From the NCBI RefSeq assembly GCF_900182815.1, contig NZ_FXUA01000004.1, positions 1 through 64,000 on the forward strand: a stretch of DNA of 64,000 nucleotides, given 5' to 3'. This document shows positions 8,662 to 18,508 of the stretch, piece by piece. How positions within the stretch are numbered: position 1 is the first letter of the stretch; each line of letters begins with the position of its first letter. The notes beneath the pieces are model-generated. The model made no database searches, had not been told where the DNA came from, and saw only the letters and a list, made by a program, of their open reading frames with translations. Made by a program: the position numbers and the translations under genes. The stretch comes from Algoriphagus winogradskyi (GTDB taxonomy: Bacteria; Bacteroidota; Bacteroidia; Cytophagales; Cyclobacteriaceae).

Positions 8662-8796
8662 GATTGATAGCAGCGTATGTGAAGTAAGCTAAATGCGCAA
8701 TTGCTAGGCCTGAAAGGCCTCAATACCCCAGCGATGGGTACAGCCCATCGCAAATTAATAGGGATTGATAATCTCCTAGCCCTGAAAGGGATAGAT
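8662..8796. repeat. REP-like element, copy 2
   Basis: Nearly identical to 8309-8447. It includes a detached copy of the C-terminal codons LIAAYVK and a stop. Here the middle hairpin GCGATGGG-TACAG-CCCATCGC is perfect, and CCCT-GAA-AGGG forms the third. Hairpin-rich structure with no coding capacity fits the REP/RAYT-type elements. No RAYT transposase gene lies in the window. Confidence 0.8.
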
Positions 8797-8810
8797 CTTT
8801 TAAACTATAA

Positions 8811-8852
8811 AACAGAAAGAGGTAGCATACCACATGCTACCTCCTTCTGTTT
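8811..8852. terminator. bidirectional hairpin between convergent genes
   Basis: AACAGAA..AGGTAGCAT and ATGCTACCT..TTCTGTT form a long stem with a small internal mismatch and a five-base ACCAC loop. It ends transcription arriving from the FAD oxidoreductase side and from the minus-strand membrane protein gene. Confidence 0.65.
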
Positions 8853-8918
8853 AATTCTAAATGTCAAATGATGAATTACGAATTTTGAAATTTTTAAATC
8901 TCAAATCTCAAATTCCCT

Positions 8919-9353
8919 TTACCCCAACCAAGCTGACCAAGGAATTCTGCTGAGAATCAACACCAATCCAATGGCATACATCATGTAGATACTTCTAAAT
9001 CTACCTCGTGATGCTCCTGGTTTTTTAGCACGGATATAGCCAATTGAGATAACCACGATAGCAATGATATTAATCAAAGGATGCTCCAAAGCAAGTAATC
9101 TCGCAGCAGGATCAGACATCGCCGAACCTGATTTAAGCATTTCTAAACCCAGAGGACTCAAGAAATATAAAATCAACCCTACCAATAATTGGATATGGGA
9201 AAGTATAAAAGCAATTAAACCGATTTTTCGGTCTTTCTCCGAGAATTCCCGATTGGAAAGCGAACCGATCAGCATGTAAATAATGACTACTACCAAAGCA
9301 AGCAAAGCAAGGTAGGCGATTCCTGAATGAAGATGTTGTATTCCTGTGTACAT
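8919..9353 (-). CDS. four-helix membrane protein, cytochrome-b-like
   Basis: 144 residues with four predicted membrane helices at about 12-30, 43-66, 88-106 and 122-140. His residues at the start (positions 7 and 10), in helix 2 (SHIQ) and before helix 3 (EHP) could bind haem, and related Bacteroidota proteins are often labelled cytochrome B. I cannot confirm haem binding from the sequence. It sits alone, and 54 bases separate its start from the end of the rRNA methyltransferase gene, so it could be the last gene of that minus-strand unit. A CGAAAATA motif at about 9376 (TATTTTCG on the minus strand) may be its own -7 element. Confidence 0.6.
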   Translation of the reverse strand: MYTGIQHLHSGIAYLALLALVVVIIYMLIGSLSNREFSEKDRKIGLIAFILSHIQLLVGLILYFLSPLGLEMLKSGSAMSDPAARLLALEHPLINIIAIVVISIGYIRAKKPGASRGRFRSIYMMYAIGLVLILSRIPWSAWLG

Positions 9354-9407
9354 AGTAAGTTAAATTGACTGAACGAAAATAGGGTAAAAGCCGATAGAAT
9401 CCCCAAA

Positions 9408-10589
9408 TTACTCCACAAAAAGCACTAAGCCTTTTAGGTATTCCGTTTCTGGATGGAAAATATTAATTGGGTGATCTGCCGGCTGAGTTACTTGATGAAG
9501 TACTTTTACTTGTCTGCCACATTCCAATGCCGCGGCTGTGACGGTATTACGGAAAAGTGCTTTGTCCACCACCTGACTACAGGAGAAAGTAAAGAGGATT
9601 CCACCGGATTTTATTTTCTTCAATGCTTCAGCATTTAGACGCTTATAGGCTTGCACCGCATTATGTCTGGCTTTCAGATTTTTGGCAAATGCTGGTGGAT
9701 CTAGCACAATCACATCGTAATCATCACCGATTTCACGGATGTATTTGACTACATCAGCCACTTTCGATTCATGCTTTCCTTTGATTTCCGGATTGAGTTG
9801 AATGTTCTCTTCAGTGAGTTCTATTGCTTTTGGAGAAATATCTACTGAGTGAACTTCTGATGCTCCTTCCATCAAGGCCAAAACAGAAAATCCTCCCGAA
9901 TAGCAGAAGGTATTCAGAACTTTTTTTCCTGTGGAATAGGAGGCAAGCAACTTTCTGTTTTCCCGCTGATCTATGAAAAAGCCAGTCTTTTGCCCTTTTT
10001 CCCAATCGATTTTATAAGTCGCTCCATACTCCTGAACCAAGTCGGTTTTTGGTTCGCCCAACACCCATTCATTGGAAGTGATGCCGAGATTCTTAGGAAG
10101 TGTTTCTGCACTTTTATCATAAACACCTGAGATAACATCTCCATAGGCATTCTTTATCGCTTGGGCGATTTCCTTCAAATGCGCATGCATTCCGATTTGA
10201 TGAGCTTGAATAACTGCAGTTCCATTGTAGAAATCTACAATCAAACCTGGGAGTAAATCTCCTTCACCATGTACTAATCTATATACGTTAGTTTGTTCAT
10301 TATCAGTAAGTCCTAAGCTTTTTCGTAAAGAAAGAGCTGAAGCAATTTTCTCATTCCAAAACTCCTGATCGATTTCTCTTTCCTCAAAGGAAATAATTCG
10401 AACCATGATAGAACCTTCAGCAAAATGTCCTATTCCTAAAAACTCATCTTTGGAAGAGTATACTGCTACTAATTGTCCATTTTCTAGGTTTGCGTCTTTC
10501 TGGAAAATAGCACCTGAAAACACCCAATGATGGCGTCTTTTCAAAGAAATCTCTTTTCCGTGTTTGAGGATGATTTTAGGAGGGTTCAT
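9408..10589 (-). CDS. RlmI-like class I SAM-dependent rRNA (cytosine-C5) methyltransferase
   Basis: 393 residues with an N-terminal PUA RNA-binding domain (about 1-80) and a C-terminal Rossmann methyltransferase. Motifs are DQRENR before the SAM site, LNTFCYSGGFS (motif I), VLDPPAFAK (motif IV) and FSCSQ. The order and length match E. coli RlmI, which methylates C1962 of 23S rRNA. The exact target here is by family only. The gene start overlaps the end of the symporter gene by 14 bases, so the two are co-transcribed. Confidence 0.85.
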   Translation of the reverse strand: MNPPKIILKHGKEISLKRRHHWVFSGAIFQKDANLENGQLVAVYSSKDEFLGIGHFAEGSIMVRIISFEEREIDQEFWNEKIASALSLRKSLGLTDNEQTNVYRLVHGEGDLLPGLIVDFYNGTAVIQAHQIGMHAHLKEIAQAIKNAYGDVISGVYDKSAETLPKNLGITSNEWVLGEPKTDLVQEYGATYKIDWEKGQKTGFFIDQRENRKLLASYSTGKKVLNTFCYSGGFSVLALMEGASEVHSVDISPKAIELTEENIQLNPEIKGKHESKVADVVKYIREIGDDYDVIVLDPPAFAKNLKARHNAVQAYKRLNAEALKKIKSGGILFTFSCSQVVDKALFRNTVTAAALECGRQVKVLHQVTQPADHPINIFHPETEYLKGLVLFVE

Positions 10590-11973
10590 ACGATACTTCA
10601 GTTTTGTTGGGGAAAAGCAAGCTTCCAGCCATCATAGCGATGGCACTGGCAAGCAATCCGTAAATGTGAGAAGATATTTCGGGCTCAAAATTGTCAACAA
10701 CCAAATAGGTGAGCATACCTATGATCATGGATAAGATGGCTCCGACTTTGGAAGACTTTTTCCAATATAACCCCGTCGTCAAAGGGATAAATAGAGAAAC
10801 CAAAAGGAGAATAGATGCTCCCGCTACGAGCTCATAGATATTTGAATCTTGCAGAGCCATTACCACGGAGACAACAGTCACCGCTAGTACGCTACATCTT
10901 AAAATCCAAAGTAGATGTCTATCCGTAAGTTTGCCCTTGAAAAGTGGCTTGATTAGGTTTTCTGAAATCAAGGCTGCAGGCGCCAAGACTCCTGAACTTG
11001 CTGTACTCATAATTGCAGAGATTAATGCTCCAAAAAAGATAATCTGCACAGGTAATCCTCCATGAGCCAAAACCATGGAAGGCAGCAGCATTTGCTGGTT
11101 TTCTAAATAGAGTTCTGGGTAAAGAGCCTTTGCGCCTAGCGCAATGAATAGGGGCAGAAGACCGAAGGTGAGGTAAAAACCACCAGCCAAATAAGTTGAT
11201 TGAACGGCTATCTTTTCAGATTTGGACGACATCACCCGCTGGTAAATGTCCTGACTTGGAATACTTCCCAATCCGAGAATAATCCAGGCTCCGAAGTAAT
11301 TGATCCAAGAATTTAATCCAGGATCAGGAAAGAACTGGAAACTTTCTGCAGGAGCAGAATCTAAGATAACACTAACTCCTCCAGCTTCGCGGGTAACTAA
11401 GACTGAAACAACTATCAGTCCCAACACTATCATCAAAGTCTGAATAAAGTCAGTGATGGAAATAGCCCACATACCTCCAAGGAAAGTATAGATTAAAACA
11501 ATACTTGCTGCGATTAAGATACCTTCGGTCAAGTTCAATCCCGTGACAGTGCTCAGGATTAGACTTAATGCCACCAATTGGGCTGCTACATATCCAAAGA
11601 AAACTGGAACCATAAACACCGTGGACAGGAATTCCACTTGTTTTCCAAAGATTTTCTGAAATACATCACCAATAGTAAGCACTCCCAAACGATACATGGG
11701 ACGTAGGTAAAACATGCCAAAAAGTACTAAGCAAAGTGCTCCTCCGAAAGGATCTTCTATCACCCCTTGAAGTCCTTCATCCAGGTAAACAGATGAAGCT
11801 CCAAAAATAGTCTCCGATCCAAACCAGGTAGCAAAGAGGGCAGAAGCAGAAAGAAATAAAGGGAGCGAACGACCTGCCAAAACAAAGTCATTCGATCCCT
11901 TTACGAATTTTGAAGCCCAAGCTCCGATGGCGATTGTGATCGCCAGATATAGTATGATTGCAGTGAGTAGCAA
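10576..11973 (-). CDS. sodium:solute symporter family transporter
   Basis: 465-residue integral membrane protein with about 12-13 hydrophobic helices and the SSS-family signature in the N-terminal third (AGRSLPLFLSASALFATWFG, then GSETIFGAS). It imports an organic solute using the sodium gradient; the substrate cannot be told from sequence. It lies between the ABC-F gene (10 bases upstream) and the RlmI-like gene, which it overlaps, so all three form one minus-strand unit. There is no obvious functional link among them. Confidence 0.85.
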   Translation of the reverse strand: MLLTAIILYLAITIAIGAWASKFVKGSNDFVLAGRSLPLFLSASALFATWFGSETIFGASSVYLDEGLQGVIEDPFGGALCLVLFGMFYLRPMYRLGVLTIGDVFQKIFGKQVEFLSTVFMVPVFFGYVAAQLVALSLILSTVTGLNLTEGILIAASIVLIYTFLGGMWAISITDFIQTLMIVLGLIVVSVLVTREAGGVSVILDSAPAESFQFFPDPGLNSWINYFGAWIILGLGSIPSQDIYQRVMSSKSEKIAVQSTYLAGGFYLTFGLLPLFIALGAKALYPELYLENQQMLLPSMVLAHGGLPVQIIFFGALISAIMSTASSGVLAPAALISENLIKPLFKGKLTDRHLLWILRCSVLAVTVVSVVMALQDSNIYELVAGASILLLVSLFIPLTTGLYWKKSSKVGAILSMIIGMLTYLVVDNFEPEISSHIYGLLASAIAMMAGSLLFPNKTEVSYEPS

Positions 11974-11983
11974 CTAAGTGAGC

Positions 11984-13690
<1,707 letters not shown>

Positions 13691-13770
13691 CTAGAAGCTT
13701 TGTATCACTGGAGATGCTTAATTCTTAGCAGTTGCCTATATTGGATTTTTAATATGCCCCTTTAATCCCT

Positions 13771-16700
13771 ATGGAGAAACTTTACCGAGTAGTGTATTTT
13801 GTGTTTTGCCTGCAATTTTTTGCTTTTCTTTCGCATGCACAGATCTCTACTGTAGGTAAGGAATTTTGGGTTGGCTATATGGAAAACAATCGGATTTTAC
13901 CGGGAGCTACGGATAGAGCGATGTTGGAGATTACTGCCGTGGAAGCTGCTGATATTACGATAGAATACCTTGGAAATACGCGCTCCGAATCTCTAAATGA
14001 AGGTGAGCGTTTTACTTTAATTGTTGATTCTCAGGATATAGATGTCTTTCATCGGAGATCTGGAAGTGTGGAGAATAAAGGGATTTTCATCACTTCTACA
14101 GGAGATTTATCTGTCTATGCATTCAATGAGCGGGTGAGAAGCGCTGATGGAACAGTAGTTCTACCAGTAAGTGCTTTGGGTAAAGATTACTTGATTACCT
14201 CACACTTTGAGCGCCTCACTTATCCAGTGGAATACGATGGTAATATTAATAATGAAAGCTTGATGCTGGTAATTGCCACTGAGGATGATACGGAGATTGA
14301 AATTACCAGAAGTAATAATTCTGCACCGTTTACTCAAATTCTGAATCGGGGGCAAAGTTACCAGATCAAGGAGAGATTTGACCTTACAGGAACCCGTGTG
14401 CGGGTAATCGGCGATGATGCCAACTCCTGTAAGAAAATTGCAGTTTTCGGAGGGAATAAATGGACTTCAGTGGGGAACTGTGGTGGAGCCAATGATAACT
14501 TATTTCAACAGGCCTACCCTGTGACTACCTGGGGGCAATCTTATATCCATGTAGCCTTGGAAGGTAGAACCTCAGGTGAATTAGTGAAAGTATTGGCCTC
14601 TGAAGATGATACGGAAGTACTTGTCAATGGAAATAGCAGAGGCAGCATAGATGCAACTGAATTTTTAACCTTGGAATTTGCTCCTGATGAGTCTGTTTCA
14701 ATTACTACATCCAAGCCTTCCTCAGTGACTGTGCTGGCGAAAAGTCAGGGTTGTAATCAAGTCAATCAACCGCTATACGATCAGGGTGATCCTTTTATGA
14801 TTACTTATAGTCCTAATGAGCAACTTCTTAAGAGTGTTAAATTTTCTGCCTTATCACTTCAGTCTATTCAAGACCATTATGTGAATATCGTCGTCCCTGC
14901 TGGTGCGCAAAACCAAACGATTTTGGATGGAAGAAATATTGGAGCTTCATTTTCTGTGGTTCCAGGCAATACCGCTTTTTATTACGCTCGAATCCGGATT
15001 TTTCAAGGAGTGCATCAGTTGACAAATCCTGAAGGTTTTATTGCCTATGTGTATGGTTTCGGCTATTTGGAATCTTATGGATATGCGGTAGGGGCAGCTT
15101 TGGATAACCTCAATTTTGAGATACTAGCTGATTATAAGTTTGATGTGCTGGGAGAAAGAATAGCCTGCCTAGAGCAGGAAGGAACTTGGAGTATTGAGCC
15201 GGAAAATGAAGCTTTTACTTATTTCACTTGGGATTTTGGAGATGGCTCGGTGCTGAAGGAAGGTCAGGAAGTGACGCACACCTTCACTGAAGCAGGAGTT
15301 TACGAAGTTACGGTAACAGCTTCAATCAGCCCCAATACCTGTGATCAGCAGGAGGAGGAGACATTTGAAGTGGAAGTGCTCGGTACTCAAGCTGAGTTAG
15401 TAGGAGCGAATTCTGTTTGCCCTGAGGTTGAGGAATTAATTTATAAGCTCAGTTCTCAGGAGAATATTGGTTCTGTGACTTTTGAAGTATTAGGAGGCAC
15501 TGTTGTTCAAAATTATGGTGATTCTGTATTAGTTAATTGGGGTCCTTCAAATCCCAATGCTTCAATCACTGCTAATCCAATCAGTACCAACGGTTGTGAG
15601 CTAAAACCTATTTCATTAGATGTGCTCATTAATATTGAATTGGATGCAGAAGAGCCTATTGGTAATTTGGATGTTTGTTTTGATCCCCTAACTACTCACT
15701 TTTATGCTGCTCCAAACTCATCTAGTAGCAGAGGTTATGAATGGCTGGTAACCGGAGGAGTAGTCGTATCTGGAGTAAATGAAAGTACCGTTGAAATCAG
15801 TTGGAATGAGCCTGGGATTATTGGAACTGTGAGCTATTTGACCTACAGTTTGGTCGATCAATCCTGTGAGGGTACCTCTGATCCGGTAGAAGTAAAGGTA
15901 GAAGAGGAGTTCCTCTTGACGGTCTCGAGCATAGAAGACGTCAAGTGCTTTGGTGAATCCAATGGGCGAATAGTTTTGGAAATAACAGGAGGTGTTGCAC
16001 CATTTAATTTTACATGGTCTCATGACCCAACTTTAAATGCTTCCATAGGAGAAGATTTGCCTGTTGGCATTTATACGGTTACAGTCACAGATCAATTAGG
16101 CTGTGAAAGAATGCTGGAAAATTTGGAAATCAAAGAGCCACCCTTGCTGGAATTGGTTTCTTTTGATGTAGGCGGAGTGAGCTGTTATGGTAAAAAGGAT
16201 GGCATATTGAACTTAAATGTAAGAGGCGGGACAGGGCCATATACCATAAATCTGGAGGATGGTTTTGAATTCACAGGTAGTTTGAATTTGGTAGATGTAG
16301 CGCAAGGAATTTATGAGCTTACTGTTTCTGATATTAATGGATGTTCTGTTCCTCTTAATTTTGAAATCAGTTCACCTCTTGCTTTAGAAGTGGATGTGAG
16401 ATTGACCAAGCCAGCATGTCCAGGAGGTAGCAATGGAGAGCTGTTTGCATTTCCGACAGGAGGAAAGGCGCCTTATATTTATTATTGGGATGAGGAAAAT
16501 GGGGCCAGCAATTCTTTGACTGGGTTGGCCAAAGGAAATTATTCTATTTCAGTACTTGATGCTTCGGGCTGTGTAAGTCTGGGAACGGGAATAGTGACAG
16601 AAAAAGCTCCTGAAGTGAGGATGCCGACTGGTTTCAATCCCCAAAAAGATGGGGGGATTTTTCAAGGTGTTTCTAATTGTGAGATTAATTTTAATCTCTG

Positions 16701-16875
16701 GATCTATAATCGCTGGGGCCAACTTATTTACGCTGGGACGGAAGGCTGGAATGGTTTGGTAGCGGGAGAAAATGCTGTCCCGGGTAGTTACACATTCCTG
16801 ATGCAGTATAGCTTTCCACTGGAAGACGAAATGCAAACAGTTGAAAAACGAGGAGCATTTGTTCTGATAAGATGA
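13771..16875 (+). CDS. T9SS type B secreted protein with IgGFc-binding-like, PKD and SprB-repeat regions
   Basis: 1034-residue surface or secreted protein. A signal peptide covers residues 1-23 (ending SHAQ). Residues about 30-440 resemble the IgGFc-binding N-terminal domain, with repeated EDDTEI/EDDTEV segments. A PKD domain with WDFGDGS lies at about 487-493. Ig-like segments follow. Three SprB-type repeats start near 722 (VKCFGESNGR..TGGVAPF, VSCYGKKDGI..GGTGPY, PACPGGSNGE..GGKAPY). From about 950 comes the gliding-motility-associated C-terminal domain with NLWIYNRWGQLIY, which targets the protein to type IX secretion (type B sorting). Likely roles are adhesion or gliding; no enzyme motif is seen. 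It has its own strand direction and no operon partner. Confidence 0.88.
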   Translation: MEKLYRVVYFVFCLQFFAFLSHAQISTVGKEFWVGYMENNRILPGATDRAMLEITAVEAADITIEYLGNTRSESLNEGERFTLIVDSQDIDVFHRRSGSVENKGIFITSTGDLSVYAFNERVRSADGTVVLPVSALGKDYLITSHFERLTYPVEYDGNINNESLMLVIATEDDTEIEITRSNNSAPFTQILNRGQSYQIKERFDLTGTRVRVIGDDANSCKKIAVFGGNKWTSVGNCGGANDNLFQQAYPVTTWGQSYIHVALEGRTSGELVKVLASEDDTEVLVNGNSRGSIDATEFLTLEFAPDESVSITTSKPSSVTVLAKSQGCNQVNQPLYDQGDPFMITYSPNEQLLKSVKFSALSLQSIQDHYVNIVVPAGAQNQTILDGRNIGASFSVVPGNTAFYYARIRIFQGVHQLTNPEGFIAYVYGFGYLESYGYAVGAALDNLNFEILADYKFDVLGERIACLEQEGTWSIEPENEAFTYFTWDFGDGSVLKEGQEVTHTFTEAGVYEVTVTASISPNTCDQQEEETFEVEVLGTQAELVGANSVCPEVEELIYKLSSQENIGSVTFEVLGGTVVQNYGDSVLVNWGPSNPNASITANPISTNGCELKPISLDVLINIELDAEEPIGNLDVCFDPLTTHFYAAPNSSSSRGYEWLVTGGVVVSGVNESTVEISWNEPGIIGTVSYLTYSLVDQSCEGTSDPVEVKVEEEFLLTVSSIEDVKCFGESNGRIVLEITGGVAPFNFTWSHDPTLNASIGEDLPVGIYTVTVTDQLGCERMLENLEIKEPPLLELVSFDVGGVSCYGKKDGILNLNVRGGTGPYTINLEDGFEFTGSLNLVDVAQGIYELTVSDINGCSVPLNFEISSPLALEVDVRLTKPACPGGSNGELFAFPTGGKAPYIYYWDEENGASNSLTGLAKGNYSISVLDASGCVSLGTGIVTEKAPEVRMPTGFNPQKDGGIFQGVSNCEINFNLWIYNRWGQLIYAGTEGWNGLVAGENAVPGSYTFLMQYSFPLEDEMQTVEKRGAFVLIR

Positions 16876-16983
16876 TTGGCCTTTGCTTGGGTAGGATCTT
16901 TTGTCAACTTTTTAAGCAGTAATCCCGATGGCTTCTTTACCCAAAACTAATCCGAAAAGAATTCTATTATCCATCCTTTTGGA

Positions 16984-16991
16984 TAGTTTTG
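16984..16991 (+). promoter_or_regulatory. -7 element TAGTTTTG for galE
   Basis: Matches TAnnTTTG, 23 bases before the galE ATG. The -33 region has no clear TTG. Confidence 0.45.
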
Positions 16992-17014
16992 TACCTGCAA
17001 ACTTTTAAACTAGA

Positions 17015-18022
17015 ATGAAAAATATTTTAATAACAGGTGGGGCTGGTTATATAGGTTCACACACAGCGGTTCAATTGATAGAAGCTGGTTTCAACCCAAT
17101 TATCATCGATGATCTTTCAAATTCTGAGGAAAAGGTCCTCGATAGATTAGAAGAAATCACTGGCAGAAAACTTACGTTTTATAAGGGTGACTGTATTGAT
17201 CGTGCCCTTTTGGATAAGATCTCTTCAGAACACCAACTAGCAGGAGTTATTCATTTTGCAGCTTTCAAAGCGGTGGGAGAAAGTACCTTGCAACCATTGA
17301 AATATTATCAGAATAACTTAGGTTCCTTACTGACAATCCTTGATTTCATGAAGGAAAAGGAAATCAAGGACTTGGTTTTTTCTTCCTCATGCACTGTCTA
17401 TGGACAACCGGATATATTGCCTGTGACAGAAGCTACACCTAGACAAGATGCTGAAAGCCCCTATGGAAATACGAAGAAGATTTGTGAGGATATTTTGGTG
17501 GACCTAGTGAAAAGCCAAGCTGGAATTCGAGTGATTTCTCTGCGATATTTCAACCCAGTTGGAGCGCACCCAAGCGGCAAAATAGGAGAGCTTCCTATCG
17601 GAACACCGGCTAATTTGGTTCCTTTTGTGACACAAACTGCTGCTGGAATTCGAGAGAAGCTAACAGTTTTTGGTGATGATTACGATACGATTGATGGCTC
17701 ATGCGTGCGAGATTTTATTCATGTGATGGATTTGGCAGATGCACATGTGAAAGCATTGGCGTACTTGGGTGAGCAACAAGATGATTTCTACGATGTGTTT
17801 AACGTGGGAACTGGAAACGGAAATACTGTTTTGGAAGTCATTACCACCTTTGAAAAAGTAAATGAGGTCAAAGTGAACTATGTGATCGGAGCAAGAAGAG
17901 CAGGTGATATAGTGAAGATCTGGGCAGATACTGCAAAAATCAATTCTGTGTTGAACTGGTACCCAAGTTATTCCCTCGAAGATTCTCTTAGAGATAGCTG
18001 GAACTGGCAGAAGACATTATAA
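17015..18022 (+). CDS. galE: UDP-glucose 4-epimerase
   Basis: Interconverts UDP-glucose and UDP-galactose in the cytoplasm and so supplies polysaccharide precursors. The 335-residue extended short-chain dehydrogenase shows the NAD motif GGAGYIGSHT (7-16), the catalytic serine segment SSSCTVYG and YGNTK with Tyr150 and Lys154. The SLRYFNPVGAHPSG and LVPFVTQTA segments are diagnostic for GalE. The length is typical. It is followed by a strong terminator and appears to be transcribed alone. Confidence 0.95.
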   Translation: MKNILITGGAGYIGSHTAVQLIEAGFNPIIIDDLSNSEEKVLDRLEEITGRKLTFYKGDCIDRALLDKISSEHQLAGVIHFAAFKAVGESTLQPLKYYQNNLGSLLTILDFMKEKEIKDLVFSSSCTVYGQPDILPVTEATPRQDAESPYGNTKKICEDILVDLVKSQAGIRVISLRYFNPVGAHPSGKIGELPIGTPANLVPFVTQTAAGIREKLTVFGDDYDTIDGSCVRDFIHVMDLADAHVKALAYLGEQQDDFYDVFNVGTGNGNTVLEVITTFEKVNEVKVNYVIGARRAGDIVKIWADTAKINSVLNWYPSYSLEDSLRDSWNWQKTL

Positions 18023-18068
18023 TTTATGCGGTATTAATGACACGTATAAATGCTATAACTAAATAACT

Positions 18069-18109
18069 AAACTCTCTTTAAAGTAAATTTTATTTTAAGG
18101 AGAGTTTTT
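18069..18109 (+). terminator. terminator after galE
   Basis: AAACTCTC and GAGAGTTT form the base of a long A/T-rich stem (about 16 bp including G-T pairs), followed by further T residues. It lies 47 bases after the galE stop. Confidence 0.75.
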
Positions 18110-18508
18110 CGGTTATAGGGGAAAGGTAAGGGTGAAAAGCTTTAATCTTTGTATGATAAACATTTACAGAGGGTGATCAGGTGGGATAGAGGAGCGTGTT
18201 TGAAGTACTTAGACAGAAGTAAGGTTTTTGATTCAATATCCTTTTATTTTTATTGTTCTGAAACTGTCATAATTTGACAGAAATTTAAATCAAACGAGTA
18301 GAGTTTAGCTTAAAATTCAGAGAAAGCCCAGATGTATATTTCCATTGTCGTACCACAAAAAGATTAAAAGAAATCTGGGAATGTTAGACGAAGGGAACAA
18401 ACTAATTCACTTTCCTGATAGTTCACCAAAAATAGATATCGCGACTTTCACGTGTAGTGCTTCAATCTGAAGAATGCAGCAGGCTTGTTAATGTTTGATG
18501 GTGCCTGA
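18110..18508. other. long non-coding leader before the hybrid kinase
   Basis: No gene was found in these 399 bases. The notable element is a palindrome CTGTCA-TAATT-TGACAG at 18264-18280, which could be an operator or small hairpin. Two other features are a GTTCTGAAACTG segment just before it and a run of A/T. A transcription start cannot be fixed. Confidence 0.4.
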
